Shown here in pieces: positions 34,372-43,601 of a DNA stretch of 64,000 nt. The position numbers were made by a program, and so were the translations under genes. Under the pieces are notes generated by a model. That model was not told where the DNA came from. It saw only the letters and a list, made by a program, of their open reading frames with translations, and searched no databases. Origin of the DNA: Pseudomonas syringae (lineage in GTDB: Bacteria; Pseudomonadota; Gammaproteobacteria; Pseudomonadales; Pseudomonadaceae). Position 1 is the stretch's first letter; every line of letters starts with the position of its first letter. The stretch is taken from contig NZ_CP066265.1 in the NCBI RefSeq assembly GCF_023278085.1, forward strand, positions 1,270,501-1,334,500. The letters run 5' to 3'.

Positions 34372-34884
34372 CTATCGGTTAACAGCTGCCACATTGGCGG
34401 ACGGAATGACCAGCCCGCGAATGACCACCAGCGCCTGCTCGAACGACGGATAACCACTCTTGGCGACATCCAGTTCGGCGTACTCGGAGCGGTAGTGCTC
34501 GGACAAGGTCGGGTCGCTGATGCTCAACTGCTGGGAGAGCAGGGCAATAGCCAGCGGATGCTTGTGTTTTGCTGCAGTTTGCAGCAGGTCGACGATCTGC
34601 TTCTGGTCGGCTTGCTGGCGGATCAGCAATACGGCCTGATAGAACTCGGCTTCGCCCGACGCATCATCGATGCCGGCGCGGCGCAGGATGGCTTCAGCCA
34701 GTTCGTAATTTTCGCGGTTGTCTTCGCTGATCAGCAATTTGGCCTGGAGCATGTCGTTCTGATACAGCAGATGCCCGGCCCGGCAAGGGCTGTCGGTCAG
34801 CTGGCTGTCATTGGGATTTTCGCAGTGGTGCGATGCGCAACCACCGAGATAGACAAGTGCGCCGAAAAGCATCCAGTTCTTCAT
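34372..34884 (-). CDS. Lipoprotein of unknown function, TPR/Sel1-like helical protein
   Basis: The protein is 170 aa from the ATG at 34884, whose leader MKNWMLFGALVYLGGC has a lipobox (LGGC, Cys16). An ATG at 34938 would add 18 residues in front of the leader and is less likely. The body is helical (LAEAILRRAGIDDASGEAEF, VDLLQTAAKHKHPLAIALLS), with the AA..H.LA.ALL look of Sel1/TPR repeats. The ribosome site is weak. It is convergent to nothing and followed by an intergenic region before the porin gene. Confidence 0.6.
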   Translation of the reverse strand: MKNWMLFGALVYLGGCASHHCENPNDSQLTDSPCRAGHLLYQNDMLQAKLLISEDNRENYELAEAILRRAGIDDASGEAEFYQAVLLIRQQADQKQIVDLLQTAAKHKHPLAIALLSQQLSISDPTLSEHYRSEYAELDVAKSGYPSFEQALVVIRGLVIPSANVAAVNR

Positions 34885-35049
34885 TCGAGCATTCCGCAAA
34901 TGAGACAGCGTCCAGAGCGTGATCCTGCTCATGGTCAATGTGATATCAGAGAAGAGAGTAGCAGCGAGACCGGAAGAATATCCAGCGAAGGATCGTCAAT
35001 CTAGCGCCTTGGCGGCAAGACGCGTAGAGATCGACTGGCGAATGCGGTG

Positions 35050-35238
35050 TTACTTTTTACCCAGATTGATCTGTTTGGACGGTGCGAAAGTCTGGCCACT
35101 CACGCCTTTGGCAATTTGCTGAATTTCGCCGCCGGATTTCAGGAAAGCCGCAATTTGCGCGTTGATCGAGTCGCTCGTTTCAACGGCTGGGGCGGGTTTG
35201 GCTTTCGAGTGGGATGCTTTGATACGCATGGCTGCCAT
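35050..35238 (-). CDS. Small basic protein of unknown function
   Basis: It has 62 codons from the ATG at 35238, or 59 from the ATG at 35229 (MRIKASHSK), which has AAGGT at better spacing. After a Lys/Pro-rich start comes SINAQIAAFLKSGGEIQQIAKG, an amphipathic helix and turn, then a short basic tail. The SGGxIQ.I..G pattern is found in many small Pseudomonas proteins. The role is unknown. Confidence 0.5.
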   Translation of the reverse strand: MAAMRIKASHSKAKPAPAVETSDSINAQIAAFLKSGGEIQQIAKGVSGQTFAPSKQINLGKK

Positions 35239-35546
35239 TTACCTTCATAAACGTAATACGGCCAGCCAGAATACAGGAAATGCCTGAATCCTGCTTGGCA
35301 AATATAGTGGCTGTCGAGCGACATATAAAAGCGTCACACGCCGCGGCCGTGCTGCCATGGCCTGGCTAACTCTATGTTTTTAATAACAAGATCACCTCAC
35401 GCACAACGTGTGGCATGTGCCGCAGACTGAGGTGCACTGACAGGGAAACTGACGAGCGGAAGACTTGCCCGCGCCTCAGGCAGCGCAGCGCGAACATGAA
35501 CCCAAACTCGGGTAGAATGCCGCCCACGTAATGAGGGTATCTGGAA
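35239..35546. other. Intergenic region upstream of the cvfB-like gene
   Basis: No gene is seen in these 308 bp. A TAGAAT at 35513-35518 could be the -10 of the cvfB-like gene but has no good -35 partner. Confidence 0.4.
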
Positions 35547-36383
35547 ATGGCTTTAATCGGGCGCTACAACAGCTTGCAAATCGTCAAGCACACGCACTTC
35601 GGTCTGTATCTGGACGGTACGCAGGACGGCGAGATTCTTCTGCCCAATCGCTACATCCCCAAGGATGTTCCGACCGAAGATGAAGACTGGCTCAACGTCT
35701 TCATCTATCTGGACAGCGAAGACAAGCTGATCGCCACCACTGAAAAACCCAAGGTTCAGGTCGGCGAGTTCGCCAGCCTCAAGGTGGTCGAAGTCAACAG
35801 TATCGGTGTGTTCCTCGACTGGGGTCTGCCCAAGGATCTGTTGCTGCCGTACTCCGAAGAGAAGCGCACCTTGCAGGCCGGCGAGTATTGCGTGGTGCAC
35901 GTCTATCTCGACAAGCACACGCGCCGCATCACGGCTACTGCGCGTCTTGACCGTTATCTGGACAAGACCCCGGCCAACTACAGCGTCGGGCAGGAAGTCG
36001 ATTTGCTGGTGGCGGAAGCGACCGACATGGGCTTCAAGGCCATTATCAACAATAAGCACTGGGGCCTGATTCACAAGAACGAAGTGTTCAAGTTCATGCG
36101 CGCCGGCAAGCAGGAGAAAGGCTTCATCAAGGAAATCCGGGCCGATGGCAATATCAGCCTGAGCCTGCAACCGGTCGGTGCGGAAGCAGCCAGCAGCCTG
36201 AATTCGAAGATTCTCTCCAAGCTGCGCGAAAACAACGGCACGCTGCCGGTCAACGACAAGAGCGATCCGCAGGTGATCAGTGGTTTGTTCGGCGTCAGCA
36301 AAGGCAACTTCAAAAAGGCCATTGGTGCGTTGTACAAACAAGGGCTGATCGTGATTCACGCCGACCGCATCGATCTGGTCTGA
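35547..36383 (+). CDS. cvfB: S1-domain RNA-binding protein, CvfB/YitL-like
   Basis: The 278-aa protein has several S1/OB-like repeats: IVKHTHFGLYLDGTQDGEIL (about 10-29), VEVNSIGVFLDWGLPKDLLL (about 83-102) and AEATDMGFKAIINNKHWGLI (about 160). The C-terminal PVNDKSDPQVISGLFGVSKG and NFKKAIGALYKQGLI form the winged helix of CvfB. It binds RNA in the cytoplasm; homologues modulate virulence-factor expression in staphylococci, which may not apply here. No signal peptide is present. Confidence 0.88.
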   Translation: MALIGRYNSLQIVKHTHFGLYLDGTQDGEILLPNRYIPKDVPTEDEDWLNVFIYLDSEDKLIATTEKPKVQVGEFASLKVVEVNSIGVFLDWGLPKDLLLPYSEEKRTLQAGEYCVVHVYLDKHTRRITATARLDRYLDKTPANYSVGQEVDLLVAEATDMGFKAIINNKHWGLIHKNEVFKFMRAGKQEKGFIKEIRADGNISLSLQPVGAEAASSLNSKILSKLRENNGTLPVNDKSDPQVISGLFGVSKGNFKKAIGALYKQGLIVIHADRIDLV

Positions 36384-36428
36384 TCAAGCGTTGCCAGCCC
36401 GTAGACCTGAGTGTGCAGGCGATGCACC

Positions 36429-37061
36429 TCAGGCCCGGGCGGCAAGCTCGTCGATTTCCCGGCTCAGGCGTTCGAACGGCAACGTACCGCTGAACACCCG
36501 GGCCTGCTCCAGCGCCTCGTTGCCGCGACGCAGCAGCACGACCGGTACGGCCCTGAGCCCCAGTGTCTGTGCCAGTTGCTGGTCTGCCAGCACTTGGGCT
36601 TCGTAGTCACTGGAAGCAAGCGCACGCTCCAGCGCGTGTTGATCCAGGCCTGTACTGGTGGCCAGCGCCAGCAGCGTCTGTACCTCGCCTATATCCAGGC
36701 CTTTCTCGAAAAACGCCTTGAAGGCTTCCTTGTGAAAAGCACCGAAGCGGCCCGTTTCTCTGGCGAACGCTGCCGCCTCCAGTACTTTGCGGCTGCGTGG
36801 CTGGACGGTTGGCATCTTCATCACTACCTGACGCCGGTCAGCCATCGGCAACACCGAGCGTGACCAGGTCTCGCGCAGATAGTCGGCATTCGGGTCGAGT
36901 GCGGTCAGCGGATCGGGACGCAATTCAAACGCGTGCCAGTTGAATTCGAGCCGCTCACCGTAGGTCTGGCCAAGCTGCTCCAGAACGGATAACTGCAAGT
37001 AGCAGAACGGGCAGACATAGTCGCTCCAGACATCGATTTTCAAAGGGGCAACAGTGCTCAT
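36429..37061 (-). CDS. DsbA-family (FrnE-like) oxidoreductase
   Basis: The protein is 210 aa from the ATG at 37061, which has AAGGAG upstream; an ATG at 37145 adds 28 residues without similarity. The active site is CPFC in SDYVCPFCYLQL (about residues 15-18), followed by the thioredoxin-fold insertion and the cis-Pro loop GLRAVPVVLLRRG. It has no signal peptide, so it acts in the cytoplasm as in FrnE proteins, handling thiols or polyketides. It is divergent from the DUF2177 gene. Confidence 0.88.
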   Translation of the reverse strand: MSTVAPLKIDVWSDYVCPFCYLQLSVLEQLGQTYGERLEFNWHAFELRPDPLTALDPNADYLRETWSRSVLPMADRRQVVMKMPTVQPRSRKVLEAAAFARETGRFGAFHKEAFKAFFEKGLDIGEVQTLLALATSTGLDQHALERALASSDYEAQVLADQQLAQTLGLRAVPVVLLRRGNEALEQARVFSGTLPFERLSREIDELAARA

Positions 37062-37198
37062 TGAATAAAACTCCTTAACGCTAGTTAACACTGACTCCTG
37101 TAAGCGCTTAAAAGTCCTGACATTCGAAGGATCGATTGTCATCACGGGTGGGTCCTATCGTTATCAGGCTTCTCATCATTCTGCTGAAGGACTCCCCC

Positions 37199-37600
37199 AT
37201 GAAAAAATATCTCGTGGCTTACGTCGCCACATTGCTGGCGTTTCTGATCCTTGATGGTCTTTGGCTGGGCGTGATCATGGGGCCGACCTACCGGGAATGG
37301 TTGGGGCCACTGATGCTGGCCACGCCCGTGCTGGGGCCGGCTGTCGCGTTCTATCTGCTTTACGGGGTGGGCGTGGTGGTATTCGGCGTGATGCCTGCGG
37401 TTCGCGAACAGCGCTTGGGCAGGGCGACGCTCTACAGCGGCCTGCTGGGGCTGGTCGCCTACGGCACTTATGACTTGACCAACTGGGCCACACTTCAGGG
37501 CTGGCCCGCGCAACTGGCGCTGGTGGACCTGGCCTGGGGTACAGTGGTGTCGGCGTTGGCGGGGACGGCAGGTTATTTGGCGGTGCGACGCTTTACTTGA
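37199..37600 (+). CDS. DUF2177-family membrane protein
   Basis: The protein is 133 aa from the ATG at 37199 (GAAGGAC ahead). It has four membrane helices: YLVAYVATLLAFLILDGLWL, ATPVLGPAVAFYLLYGVGVV, TLYSGLLGLVAYGTYDLTNW and VDLAWGTVVSALAGTAGYLA. The DGLWLG and YGTYDLTNWAT signatures are those of DUF2177. Function unknown. Confidence 0.85.
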   Translation: MKKYLVAYVATLLAFLILDGLWLGVIMGPTYREWLGPLMLATPVLGPAVAFYLLYGVGVVVFGVMPAVREQRLGRATLYSGLLGLVAYGTYDLTNWATLQGWPAQLALVDLAWGTVVSALAGTAGYLAVRRFT

Positions 37601-37632
37601 TGGGTTAACTCATCAGCAGCAGTGTTACGTGT

Positions 37633-37658
37633 TGAAAGTCGCGATCAGGCGACTTTCA
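37633..37658. terminator. Hairpin between convergent genes
   Basis: TGAAAGTCGC, GATCAG, GCGACTTTCA: perfect 10-bp arms between the 3' ends of 37199..37600 and 37678..38058. The arms carry A- and T-runs, so it can work as a bidirectional terminator. Confidence 0.6.
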
Positions 37659-37677
37659 CTCAGCTCGGGCATCACGC

Positions 37678-38058
37678 TTACTTTTGCAAAAAACCGGCAA
37701 AACCCAGGTTACTGCCCTTGGGGCGCATGTCTTTGAGGAACGAGTCCTTGTCGGCGCTCAACTCCAGGCTGACCGTCGGCTTGCGCTTGTCGGCATTGCG
37801 TACCTCAAGGCCTTCCATGTGATCGCGCATGAACACCGTGGTCACCTTCAAGTGCAGCAGTTGATCGGTCTCTGGCGTGTGCAGCAGCAGGTGCAGCCAC
37901 TCGTACTGGCCCACTTGCAGGCGCGGGACCGGCAGGTCGAACCACCAGATGTTGCGTTTGGGGTCGAGCACGGCGAAATGGGTGTTGTTGACGCCAAGCA
38001 CTGCGCCGCCCAGATCCTGGTTTCTGCGCGCGATGGCCAGCTTTTTATCGAGTTTCAT
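37678..38058 (-). CDS. Protein of unknown function
   Basis: The protein is 126 aa from the ATG at 38058 (CAGGAAC upstream). Upstream in-frame codons from 38241 show no typical coding character. Contents: ARRNQDLGGAVLGVNNTHFA, then NIWWFDLPVPRLQVGQYEWL and HLLLHTPETDQLLHLKV. It is probably a small beta-rich cytoplasmic protein; I do not recognise it. Confidence 0.55.
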   Translation of the reverse strand: MKLDKKLAIARRNQDLGGAVLGVNNTHFAVLDPKRNIWWFDLPVPRLQVGQYEWLHLLLHTPETDQLLHLKVTTVFMRDHMEGLEVRNADKRKPTVSLELSADKDSFLKDMRPKGSNLGFAGFLQK

Positions 38059-38300
38059 AATGTTCCTGCAAATCGGATTGTTCAGCCTGTCGGCCTTGCC
38101 GGACAACGGTGCCGCGCATTCTCGCACAAAGTTCGCCGCAACTCGTCGTAAGCGCTTGAAATGCAGGGCTGGCGGGCAGCAGACGAGCGGTACGAAAGGG
38201 CCGCAATATTCTTGCAACTCTTGGCGAGAGGCGCGGGTCAATCATTATGTCGAGTACGACATCCGATTCCAGCGCGGTCTTCAGACCCAGGAGATTTTCG

Positions 38301-38492
38301 ATGAGCAGCACCAGCGATAAAGTCAAAGGCATGGCCAACGAAGCAGTTGGTAACGTCAAGCAGGCTGTTGGCAAGGCCACCGACAACACCAAACTGCAGG
38401 GTGAAGGCAAAGCGCAAGAGCTGAAAGGCGAAGGCCAGCAGGCCAAAGGCGAAGTGAAGGACGCTATCAAGAAGGGCGTCGACAAGGTGTAA
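38301..38492 (+). CDS. CsbD-family stress protein
   Basis: The protein is 63 aa from the ATG at 38301 (CAGGAG 8 bp upstream). It consists of SDKVKGMANEAVGNVKQAVG repeat-like units with Lys/Glu/Gln-rich helices (GEGKAQELKGEGQQAKGEVK). CsbD proteins are abundant, unfolded, stress-induced, and probably controlled by RpoS in Pseudomonas. A terminator follows. Confidence 0.88.
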   Translation: MSSTSDKVKGMANEAVGNVKQAVGKATDNTKLQGEGKAQELKGEGQQAKGEVKDAIKKGVDKV

Positions 38493-38536
38493 GTTGACCG
38501 TTTTCGGCGTTTGAACGCCGGAACAGGCCACACCGC

Positions 38537-38570
38537 TAACGGTCATCCACGGATGGCCGTTATGCTTTCT
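38537..38570 (+). terminator. Intrinsic terminator after csbD
   Basis: TAACGGTCATCC and GGATGGCCGTTA pair (one G-U) with a two-base loop, followed by TGCTTTCT. Confidence 0.75.
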
Positions 38571-38718
38571 GCTTCAGGGAACTGAAACCTTTCCTGACCT
38601 GCCCAGTCAATGTGCCATCGGTAATCGCAGGCCCGTTACCTTGATCGTACCGGCCGATGCCGGAAATTCCGGTCTTCAGGATGTTAGGTGTTCCAGTAAG
38701 GGAGCAAGAGGAAGCGCC

Positions 38719-39690
38719 ATGATTTTCCCCCATTTGCGTAATTTGCGCGTCGGTAAAGTGTTGGTGCGCACCGTCAACGAGTTTCTCGATGACGAGATGT
38801 CCACGTATGCCTCAGCACTGGCTTACCAGATGCTGTTTTCACTGTTCCCGTTTCTGCTGTTTCTGATCGCGCTGATCGGCTTCCTGCATTTGCCGGACTT
38901 TTTCTCCTGGCTGCGGCTGCAATCCGAGTTCCTGCTGCCACCCCAGGCGCTTGAGCAGGTCAACCCGGTCATCGATCAGTTGCAGCAATCGAAAGGCGGG
39001 CTGCTGTCGATCGGTATCGTGATCGCGCTATGGACGGCTTCAGCCGGTGTGCGTTTGATGATGAGCGCCATGAACGCCGCGTACGATGTGGTCGAAGGGC
39101 GGCCGATCTGGAAGCGTCTGCCACTGTCGATTCTGTATACCGTCGGTATTGCCGGCATGTTGCTGGCTGCAGCGGCCTTCATGGTGCTCGGGCCGCAGGT
39201 CATGAACTGGATCGCCGCGCAGATCGGTATGGAAGACTTCATTGTCACGCTGTGGACCATCCTGCGCTGGCCGGCGATCATCCTGCTGTTGATGATCGCA
39301 GTGGCGCTGATCTACTACGTGATGCCTGACGTCAAACAGGAGTTTCGCTTTATCACGCCGGGCTCGGTGCTGGCGGTGGTGGTGTGGATCGTCGCCTCGC
39401 TGGCGTTCGGGTTCTACGTCAAAACCTTCGCCGATTACAACGCGATGTACGGCAGTATCGGTGCGATCATCGTGTTGCTGCTGTATTTCTATATTTCCGC
39501 TGCCGTGTTGCTGCTGGGGGCGGAAATGAATGCGGTGATCGAGCACATGTCCGCTGAAGGCAAAGAAGCAGGCGAGAAAGAACCGGGCGACGGCCTCGGC
39601 GATGACCAGAGCGACACAGGTGCCAAACAGCATGTTTCCGGCCTGGGCCGCGATCATTCCGTGCCGCTGCCAAAGGCAGATGAAACCTGA
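38719..39690 (+). CDS. YihY/BrkB-family inner-membrane protein
   Basis: The protein is 323 aa from the ATG at 38719 (AGAGGAAG upstream). It has six or seven membrane helices. The first, STYASALAYQMLFSLFPFLL (about 25-44), is the YihY signature. The ASAGVRLMMSAMNAAYDVVE block is also typical. The hydrophilic C-terminal 55 residues are rich in Glu, Asp and Gly. The cellular role of the family is unclear (one member was once annotated as RNase BN). Confidence 0.88.
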   Translation: MIFPHLRNLRVGKVLVRTVNEFLDDEMSTYASALAYQMLFSLFPFLLFLIALIGFLHLPDFFSWLRLQSEFLLPPQALEQVNPVIDQLQQSKGGLLSIGIVIALWTASAGVRLMMSAMNAAYDVVEGRPIWKRLPLSILYTVGIAGMLLAAAAFMVLGPQVMNWIAAQIGMEDFIVTLWTILRWPAIILLLMIAVALIYYVMPDVKQEFRFITPGSVLAVVVWIVASLAFGFYVKTFADYNAMYGSIGAIIVLLLYFYISAAVLLLGAEMNAVIEHMSAEGKEAGEKEPGDGLGDDQSDTGAKQHVSGLGRDHSVPLPKADET

Positions 39691-39736
39691 TTGTTAACTG
39701 TGGCAAGATCGCCTTTTACGTAAAGGTCAGGCAGTC

Positions 39737-40276
39737 ATGATCCGTACCATTCTGAAGATGGGCGATGAGCGCTTGCTGCGCATCGCCCCTCCAGTGCCCA
39801 CGGAAATGTTCGGCAGCAGCGAACTGAATACGCTGATTGCCGACATGTTTGAAACCATGCACAGCGTCAGTGGCGTGGGGCTGGCAGCACCGCAGATCGG
39901 TGTCGACCTGCAACTGGTCATCTTCGGTTTCGAGCGTAACGAGCGTTATCCCGAAGCCGAAGCGGTTCCGCAGACAATCCTGCTCAACCCGGTGATTACG
40001 CCGTTGGGTCCCGAGCTGGAAGAGGGCTGGGAAGGTTGTCTCTCGGTGCCCGGCCTGCGCGGCATGGTCGACCGTTATCAGAGCATTCGTTACGAGGGTT
40101 TCGACCCTCAAGGCAACCCGATCGAGCGCATCGCCCATGGCTTTCATGCACGGGTTGTCCAGCATGAATGCGATCACCTGATCGGTCGTTTGTACCCGTC
40201 GCGCATCACCGATTTCAGCAAGTTCGGCTTCATGGAGGTCATGTTCCCGGACATGGACCCCAACGCTGACGAATGA
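39737..40276 (+). CDS. def: Peptide deformylase
   Basis: The 179-aa protein has all three zinc/active-site motifs: [10 protein letters not shown] (about 46-55), EGCLS (Cys101) and QHECDHLIG (His143, Glu144, His147). It removes formyl groups from nascent peptides in the cytoplasm. A genome of this type may carry further copies; this one is not beside fmt, so it may be the secondary one. A promoter region of 46 bp separates it from the YihY gene. Confidence 0.92.
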   Translation: MIRTILKMGDERLLRIAPPVPTEMFGSSELNTLIADMFETMHSVSGVGLAAPQIGVDLQLVIFGFERNERYPEAEAVPQTILLNPVITPLGPELEEGWEGCLSVPGLRGMVDRYQSIRYEGFDPQGNPIERIAHGFHARVVQHECDHLIGRLYPSRITDFSKFGFMEVMFPDMDPNADE

Positions 40277-40300
40277 TCGGCCGTCGGCGCGAAACCGCCG

Positions 40301-40711
40301 CTACGCTTCTCGACACAACGCAATCAACGGCTTGCTGCGGCTGTAGCGCATGAAACGCTCGCCCAGTGTCTGCGGCAGACGCTGGGCAACTTCAAACCCC
40401 GCACGTTGATAAAAGACCAGCAGATCAGGGTGGCAGAACAGCCACACAGGCCCTTGCAGTGGCCCGGTCGCAGTACTGATCAGGCGGTGTGCGACGTGTT
40501 TGCCGCGCATCGAGGGCGCCACGAACAAGGCGGTCAGCCAATAGCCGTCGGCGACTGGAGTCAGGCTTAGCGCACCGATGATGTCCTGCTGTCTGGCCAC
40601 CCATACTTCGCCCTTGCTGGTTGCGCGCATGGATGACTGATGCTCGCGATAGAACTTGCCCAGCAAGGGGCGGCACTCGTCAGGCAGCGTGCAGAAGGTG
40701 ATTTTGGACAT
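40301..40711 (-). CDS. GNAT-family N-acetyltransferase
   Basis: The protein is 136 aa from the ATG at 40711; an ATG at 40774 would add 21 unconserved residues. ALFVAPSMRGKHVAHRLIST is the acetyl-CoA-binding motif A (Q/RxxGxG/A-like: MRGKHVA), and VFYQRAGFEVAQ is the C-terminal motif B. It is a small protein of unknown substrate, perhaps acting on amines or antibiotics. The gene is convergent with peptide deformylase. Confidence 0.82.
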   Translation of the reverse strand: MSKITFCTLPDECRPLLGKFYREHQSSMRATSKGEVWVARQQDIIGALSLTPVADGYWLTALFVAPSMRGKHVAHRLISTATGPLQGPVWLFCHPDLLVFYQRAGFEVAQRLPQTLGERFMRYSRSKPLIALCREA

Positions 40712-40838
40712 CTCGGGCGGCTCGACAGCTCGGAATGGAGGGCTAGCATCATACAGAGCCTGCTGCCGCCACAACTAATGGTGGTGTGCTGATGTCGATA
40801 CGTTCAGATCCGATCCTGCCACGCCATTCGAGGTGAAC

Positions 40839-41852
40839 ATGAAATCCATAACACGACTGCTGGGCTACTCGCTCCTGGCGCTGGGACTGCTTGGTCAGTC
40901 GGTATCGGCGGCTGACCAAGCCGCCCCGATCCGCTTTGGCGCACTGACCTGGGAAAGTGGCAGCCTGATCACCGAAGTGCTGCGCACCCTCGTCGAGAAA
41001 GGCTACGGCTACCCGACTGACACCTTGCCCGGCAGCACGGTGAGCCTGGAAACCGCATTGGCGAAGAACGACATTCAGGTGATTGCCGAAGAGTGGACGG
41101 GGCGCAGTCCGGTATGGATCAAGGCTGAAGCCGAAGGCAGGGTATTCGGCGTGGGCGATATCGTCAAAGGCGCCACCGAAGGCTGGTGGGTGCCTGAGTA
41201 CGTGATCAAGGGCGATGCCGCGAAAGGCATCAAGCCACTGGCGCCTGATCTGAAGTCGGTTGCTGATCTGGTGCGCTACAAGGACGTGTTCAAAGACCCT
41301 GAATCGCCTGACAAAGGCCGATTCCTTAACAGCCCGAGCGGCTGGACCTCGGAAATCGTCAACACCCAGAAGCTCAAGGCCTACGGTTTGAACGACAGCT
41401 TCGTCAACTTCCGCACCGGCTCGGGCGCCGCACTGGATGCGGAGATCGCATCAGCTATTCGTCGCGGCAAGCCGGTGCTCTTTTACTACTGGTCACCCAC
41501 GCCGTTACTGGGTAGCTACAAGCTGATCAAACTGGAAGAACCGCCTTTTGATGCCGAGGCCTGGAAAACCCTGACCGACGCCAGCAATCCTGCTCCACGC
41601 GGCAGTGCCTCGCTGGATGCCAATCTGTCGGTCGGTGTCTCTGCCGAGTTCAAGAAGCAGTACCCGGACCTGGTGAGCGTCTTCGAAAAGGTCGATCTGC
41701 CGATTGATCTGCTGAACAAGACACTGGGCGAAATGAGCGCTAAGCATCAAGACCCCAAAGTCGTGGCCCAGGCCTTTCTCAAGCAGCATCCTGAAGTCTG
41801 GAAAGCCTGGCTGCCTGCCGACGTCGCGACCAAAGTCAGCGCCAGCTTGTGA
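40839..41852 (+). CDS. Periplasmic substrate-binding protein for a betaine/choline-type ABC transporter (OpuAC family), orphan
   Basis: The protein is 337 aa from the ATG at 40839 (GAGGTG upstream, before a Sec signal ending VSAADQ). IRFGALTWESGSLITEVLRT and NDIQVIAEEWTGRSPVWIKA are OpuAC features. The Trp residues near WTGRSP and WWVPEY probably line the cation-pi box that holds quaternary amines. No ATPase or permease gene is adjacent, so it must work with a transporter encoded elsewhere. A second such protein is at 61198..62052. Confidence 0.85.
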   Translation: MKSITRLLGYSLLALGLLGQSVSAADQAAPIRFGALTWESGSLITEVLRTLVEKGYGYPTDTLPGSTVSLETALAKNDIQVIAEEWTGRSPVWIKAEAEGRVFGVGDIVKGATEGWWVPEYVIKGDAAKGIKPLAPDLKSVADLVRYKDVFKDPESPDKGRFLNSPSGWTSEIVNTQKLKAYGLNDSFVNFRTGSGAALDAEIASAIRRGKPVLFYYWSPTPLLGSYKLIKLEEPPFDAEAWKTLTDASNPAPRGSASLDANLSVGVSAEFKKQYPDLVSVFEKVDLPIDLLNKTLGEMSAKHQDPKVVAQAFLKQHPEVWKAWLPADVATKVSASL

Positions 41853-41992
41853 GCACAACCCTTTGCCAGACGCCTGACGCAACGGGCGGCATGATCAAGT
41901 CGCCTCGCGCGTGGTCACGTTTGCCGGTATCGTGAATGCGACCGACACCTATGACGCTGCAACACTGACAGTCAACGATACGGAGCAAGATC

Positions 41993-42439
41993 ATGGACGC
42001 ATTCATGCAAGCTGCAATTGATGAAGCACAACTCGGGCTTGATGAGGGTGGAATTCCTATCGGCTCGGTCATCGTGCATGACGGCAAGATCATTGGTCGC
42101 GGCCACAACCGCCGTGTCCAGGAAGGCAGTCCTACCCGGCATGGCGAGATGGACGCGCTGGAAAATGCCGGTCGCCAACCGGCCAGCGTCTATCGTGACG
42201 CGGTGCTCTACACAACGCTGTCACCCTGCGCCATGTGCAGCGGCGCGATCCTGCTCTACGGCATCCGCAAAGTGATCGTGGGCGAGAACCAGTCGTTCAT
42301 GGGCGAAGAAGCGCTGCTGCGCTCCCGTGGTGTGCACATCGAAGTCCTTGATAACGAGGCGTGCAGGCACATGATGCAAGGCTTCATCACCCGCAAGCCT
42401 GAACTGTGGAACGAAGACATCGGTGAAGTAACGGGCTGA
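41993..42439 (+). CDS. Cytosine deaminase, Fcy1-like (nucleoside deaminase family)
   Basis: The 148-aa protein has the zinc motifs HGE (His50, Glu52) and SPCAMC (Cys79, Cys82). Around them, GLDEGGIPIGSVIVHDGKI, GRGHNRR, LYTTLSPCAMCSGAILLYG and the ending NEDIGE match what I remember of yeast Fcy1 much more closely than of bacterial codA or tadA. It converts cytosine to uracil and could also act on related bases. CGGAGC is 8 bp upstream. No permease gene is adjacent. Confidence 0.85.
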   Translation: MDAFMQAAIDEAQLGLDEGGIPIGSVIVHDGKIIGRGHNRRVQEGSPTRHGEMDALENAGRQPASVYRDAVLYTTLSPCAMCSGAILLYGIRKVIVGENQSFMGEEALLRSRGVHIEVLDNEACRHMMQGFITRKPELWNEDIGEVTG

Positions 42440-42779
42440 AGCCTGTCGCTTTCAGAGCGTGTTTACGACCCTGGTGCCCACGCTCTGCACTCATCGGTAT
42501 ACACAACTCCCGTAGACCCCGGAATACAGGGCTGTCATGTTTCTGGCCGTAGGCCTTCGGCCAGAATCAAAAGCGAGACGATGAGCGCTCTGCATAGACA
42601 CCAGCGTCAGTCGGGCGAGGGCATGAGGCGCGGGCTAGAACGACAGTGCCATTTCATCAAACAGCACCGTTAAAGTTCTGTTTGTGCCACTAGTGTGCCT
42701 TTAACGATGGTAGTCTCTTCCAACCCTCTTTAATGCATGCATACCGTGGCGGTTGCGTGGCTATTTTTCGGAGCCCGAT
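42440..42779. other. Intergenic region with inverted repeats
   Basis: No gene is supported in these 340 bp. It holds the palindrome at 42541..42566 and a CCCACGCTCTGCAC segment of the GCGGAGCGT repeat type. Confidence 0.5.
42541..42566. repeat. REP-like palindrome
   Basis: TTCTGGCCG and CGGCCAGAA, 9-bp arms with an 8-bp inner segment TAGGCCTT. No T-run follows. It resembles repetitive extragenic palindromes of Pseudomonas. Confidence 0.6.
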
Positions 42780-43601
42780 ATGTCGGTTCTACAGCGCAAC
42801 AACGTCAACATCATGGGCAACGGACCGGCCACCCTGATTTTTGCCCATGGTTTTGGCTGCGATCAGCATATGTGGCGGTTCCTGGCGCCGCACTTTGCAG
42901 AGCGCTTCAAAGTTGTGCTGTTCGACCTGGTGGGCAGTGGCAATTCCGAGGTTTCGGCCTGGTATCCGCACAAATACGCCTCGCTCAAGGGCTACGCAAC
43001 AGACTTGCTGGAACTGGTGAACGAGTTTGCCGGGAGCGGGCCGGTCATACATGTCGGGCATTCGGTCAGTTGCATGATCGCGGTGCTTGCCGAGCTTCAA
43101 ACACCCGGCCGCTTCGACGGGCATATCATGATCGGCCCTTCACCCCACTACCTCAATGACGGTGATTACGTGGGTGGTTTCACCCGTGCCGACGTCGACT
43201 CACTGCTGGAAACCCTCGAAAGCAATTACCTGGGCTGGTCCAGCACCATGGCGCCCACCCTCATGGGGGCCTCGGACCGGCCGGAGTTGGGCGAGGAACT
43301 TGCCAGCAGTCTGTGCCGCACCAACGCCGAGATAGCCAAGCAATTCGCCCGCGTGACGTTCCTGTCTGACCACCGCGCCGACGTCGCAAAGCTCAAGAGC
43401 AAGACCTTGATCCTGCAAAGCAGTGATGATCTGGTAGTGCCTGTTCAAGTGGGCGAGTACTTGCATCGAGTCATTCCGGGCAGCACGCTGCACATGATCG
43501 ATAACGTAGGGCACTATCCGCATATGAGCGCGCCGGAAGAATGCATCGCAGCCATGAACCTGTTTCTGGATGCTCACGAGAGTGTCGAACATGCCGGTTG
43601 A
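42780..43601 (+). CDS. RsbQ-like alpha/beta hydrolase (D14/KAI2 relative)
   Basis: The protein is 273 aa from the ATG at 42780 (CGGAG upstream). The oxyanion segment AHGFGCDQHMWRFLAP is nearly that of B. subtilis RsbQ. The nucleophile is Ser95 in HVGHSVSCMIA, and Asp in SSDDLVVP and His in IDNVGHYPHMS complete a triad with RsbQ-like spacing. RsbQ makes or binds a small hydrophobic signal that its partner's PAS domain senses. Here the next gene overlaps by 11 bp and starts with a PAS domain, which suggests the same partnership. Confidence 0.88.
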   Translation: MSVLQRNNVNIMGNGPATLIFAHGFGCDQHMWRFLAPHFAERFKVVLFDLVGSGNSEVSAWYPHKYASLKGYATDLLELVNEFAGSGPVIHVGHSVSCMIAVLAELQTPGRFDGHIMIGPSPHYLNDGDYVGGFTRADVDSLLETLESNYLGWSSTMAPTLMGASDRPELGEELASSLCRTNAEIAKQFARVTFLSDHRADVAKLKSKTLILQSSDDLVVPVQVGEYLHRVIPGSTLHMIDNVGHYPHMSAPEECIAAMNLFLDAHESVEHAG

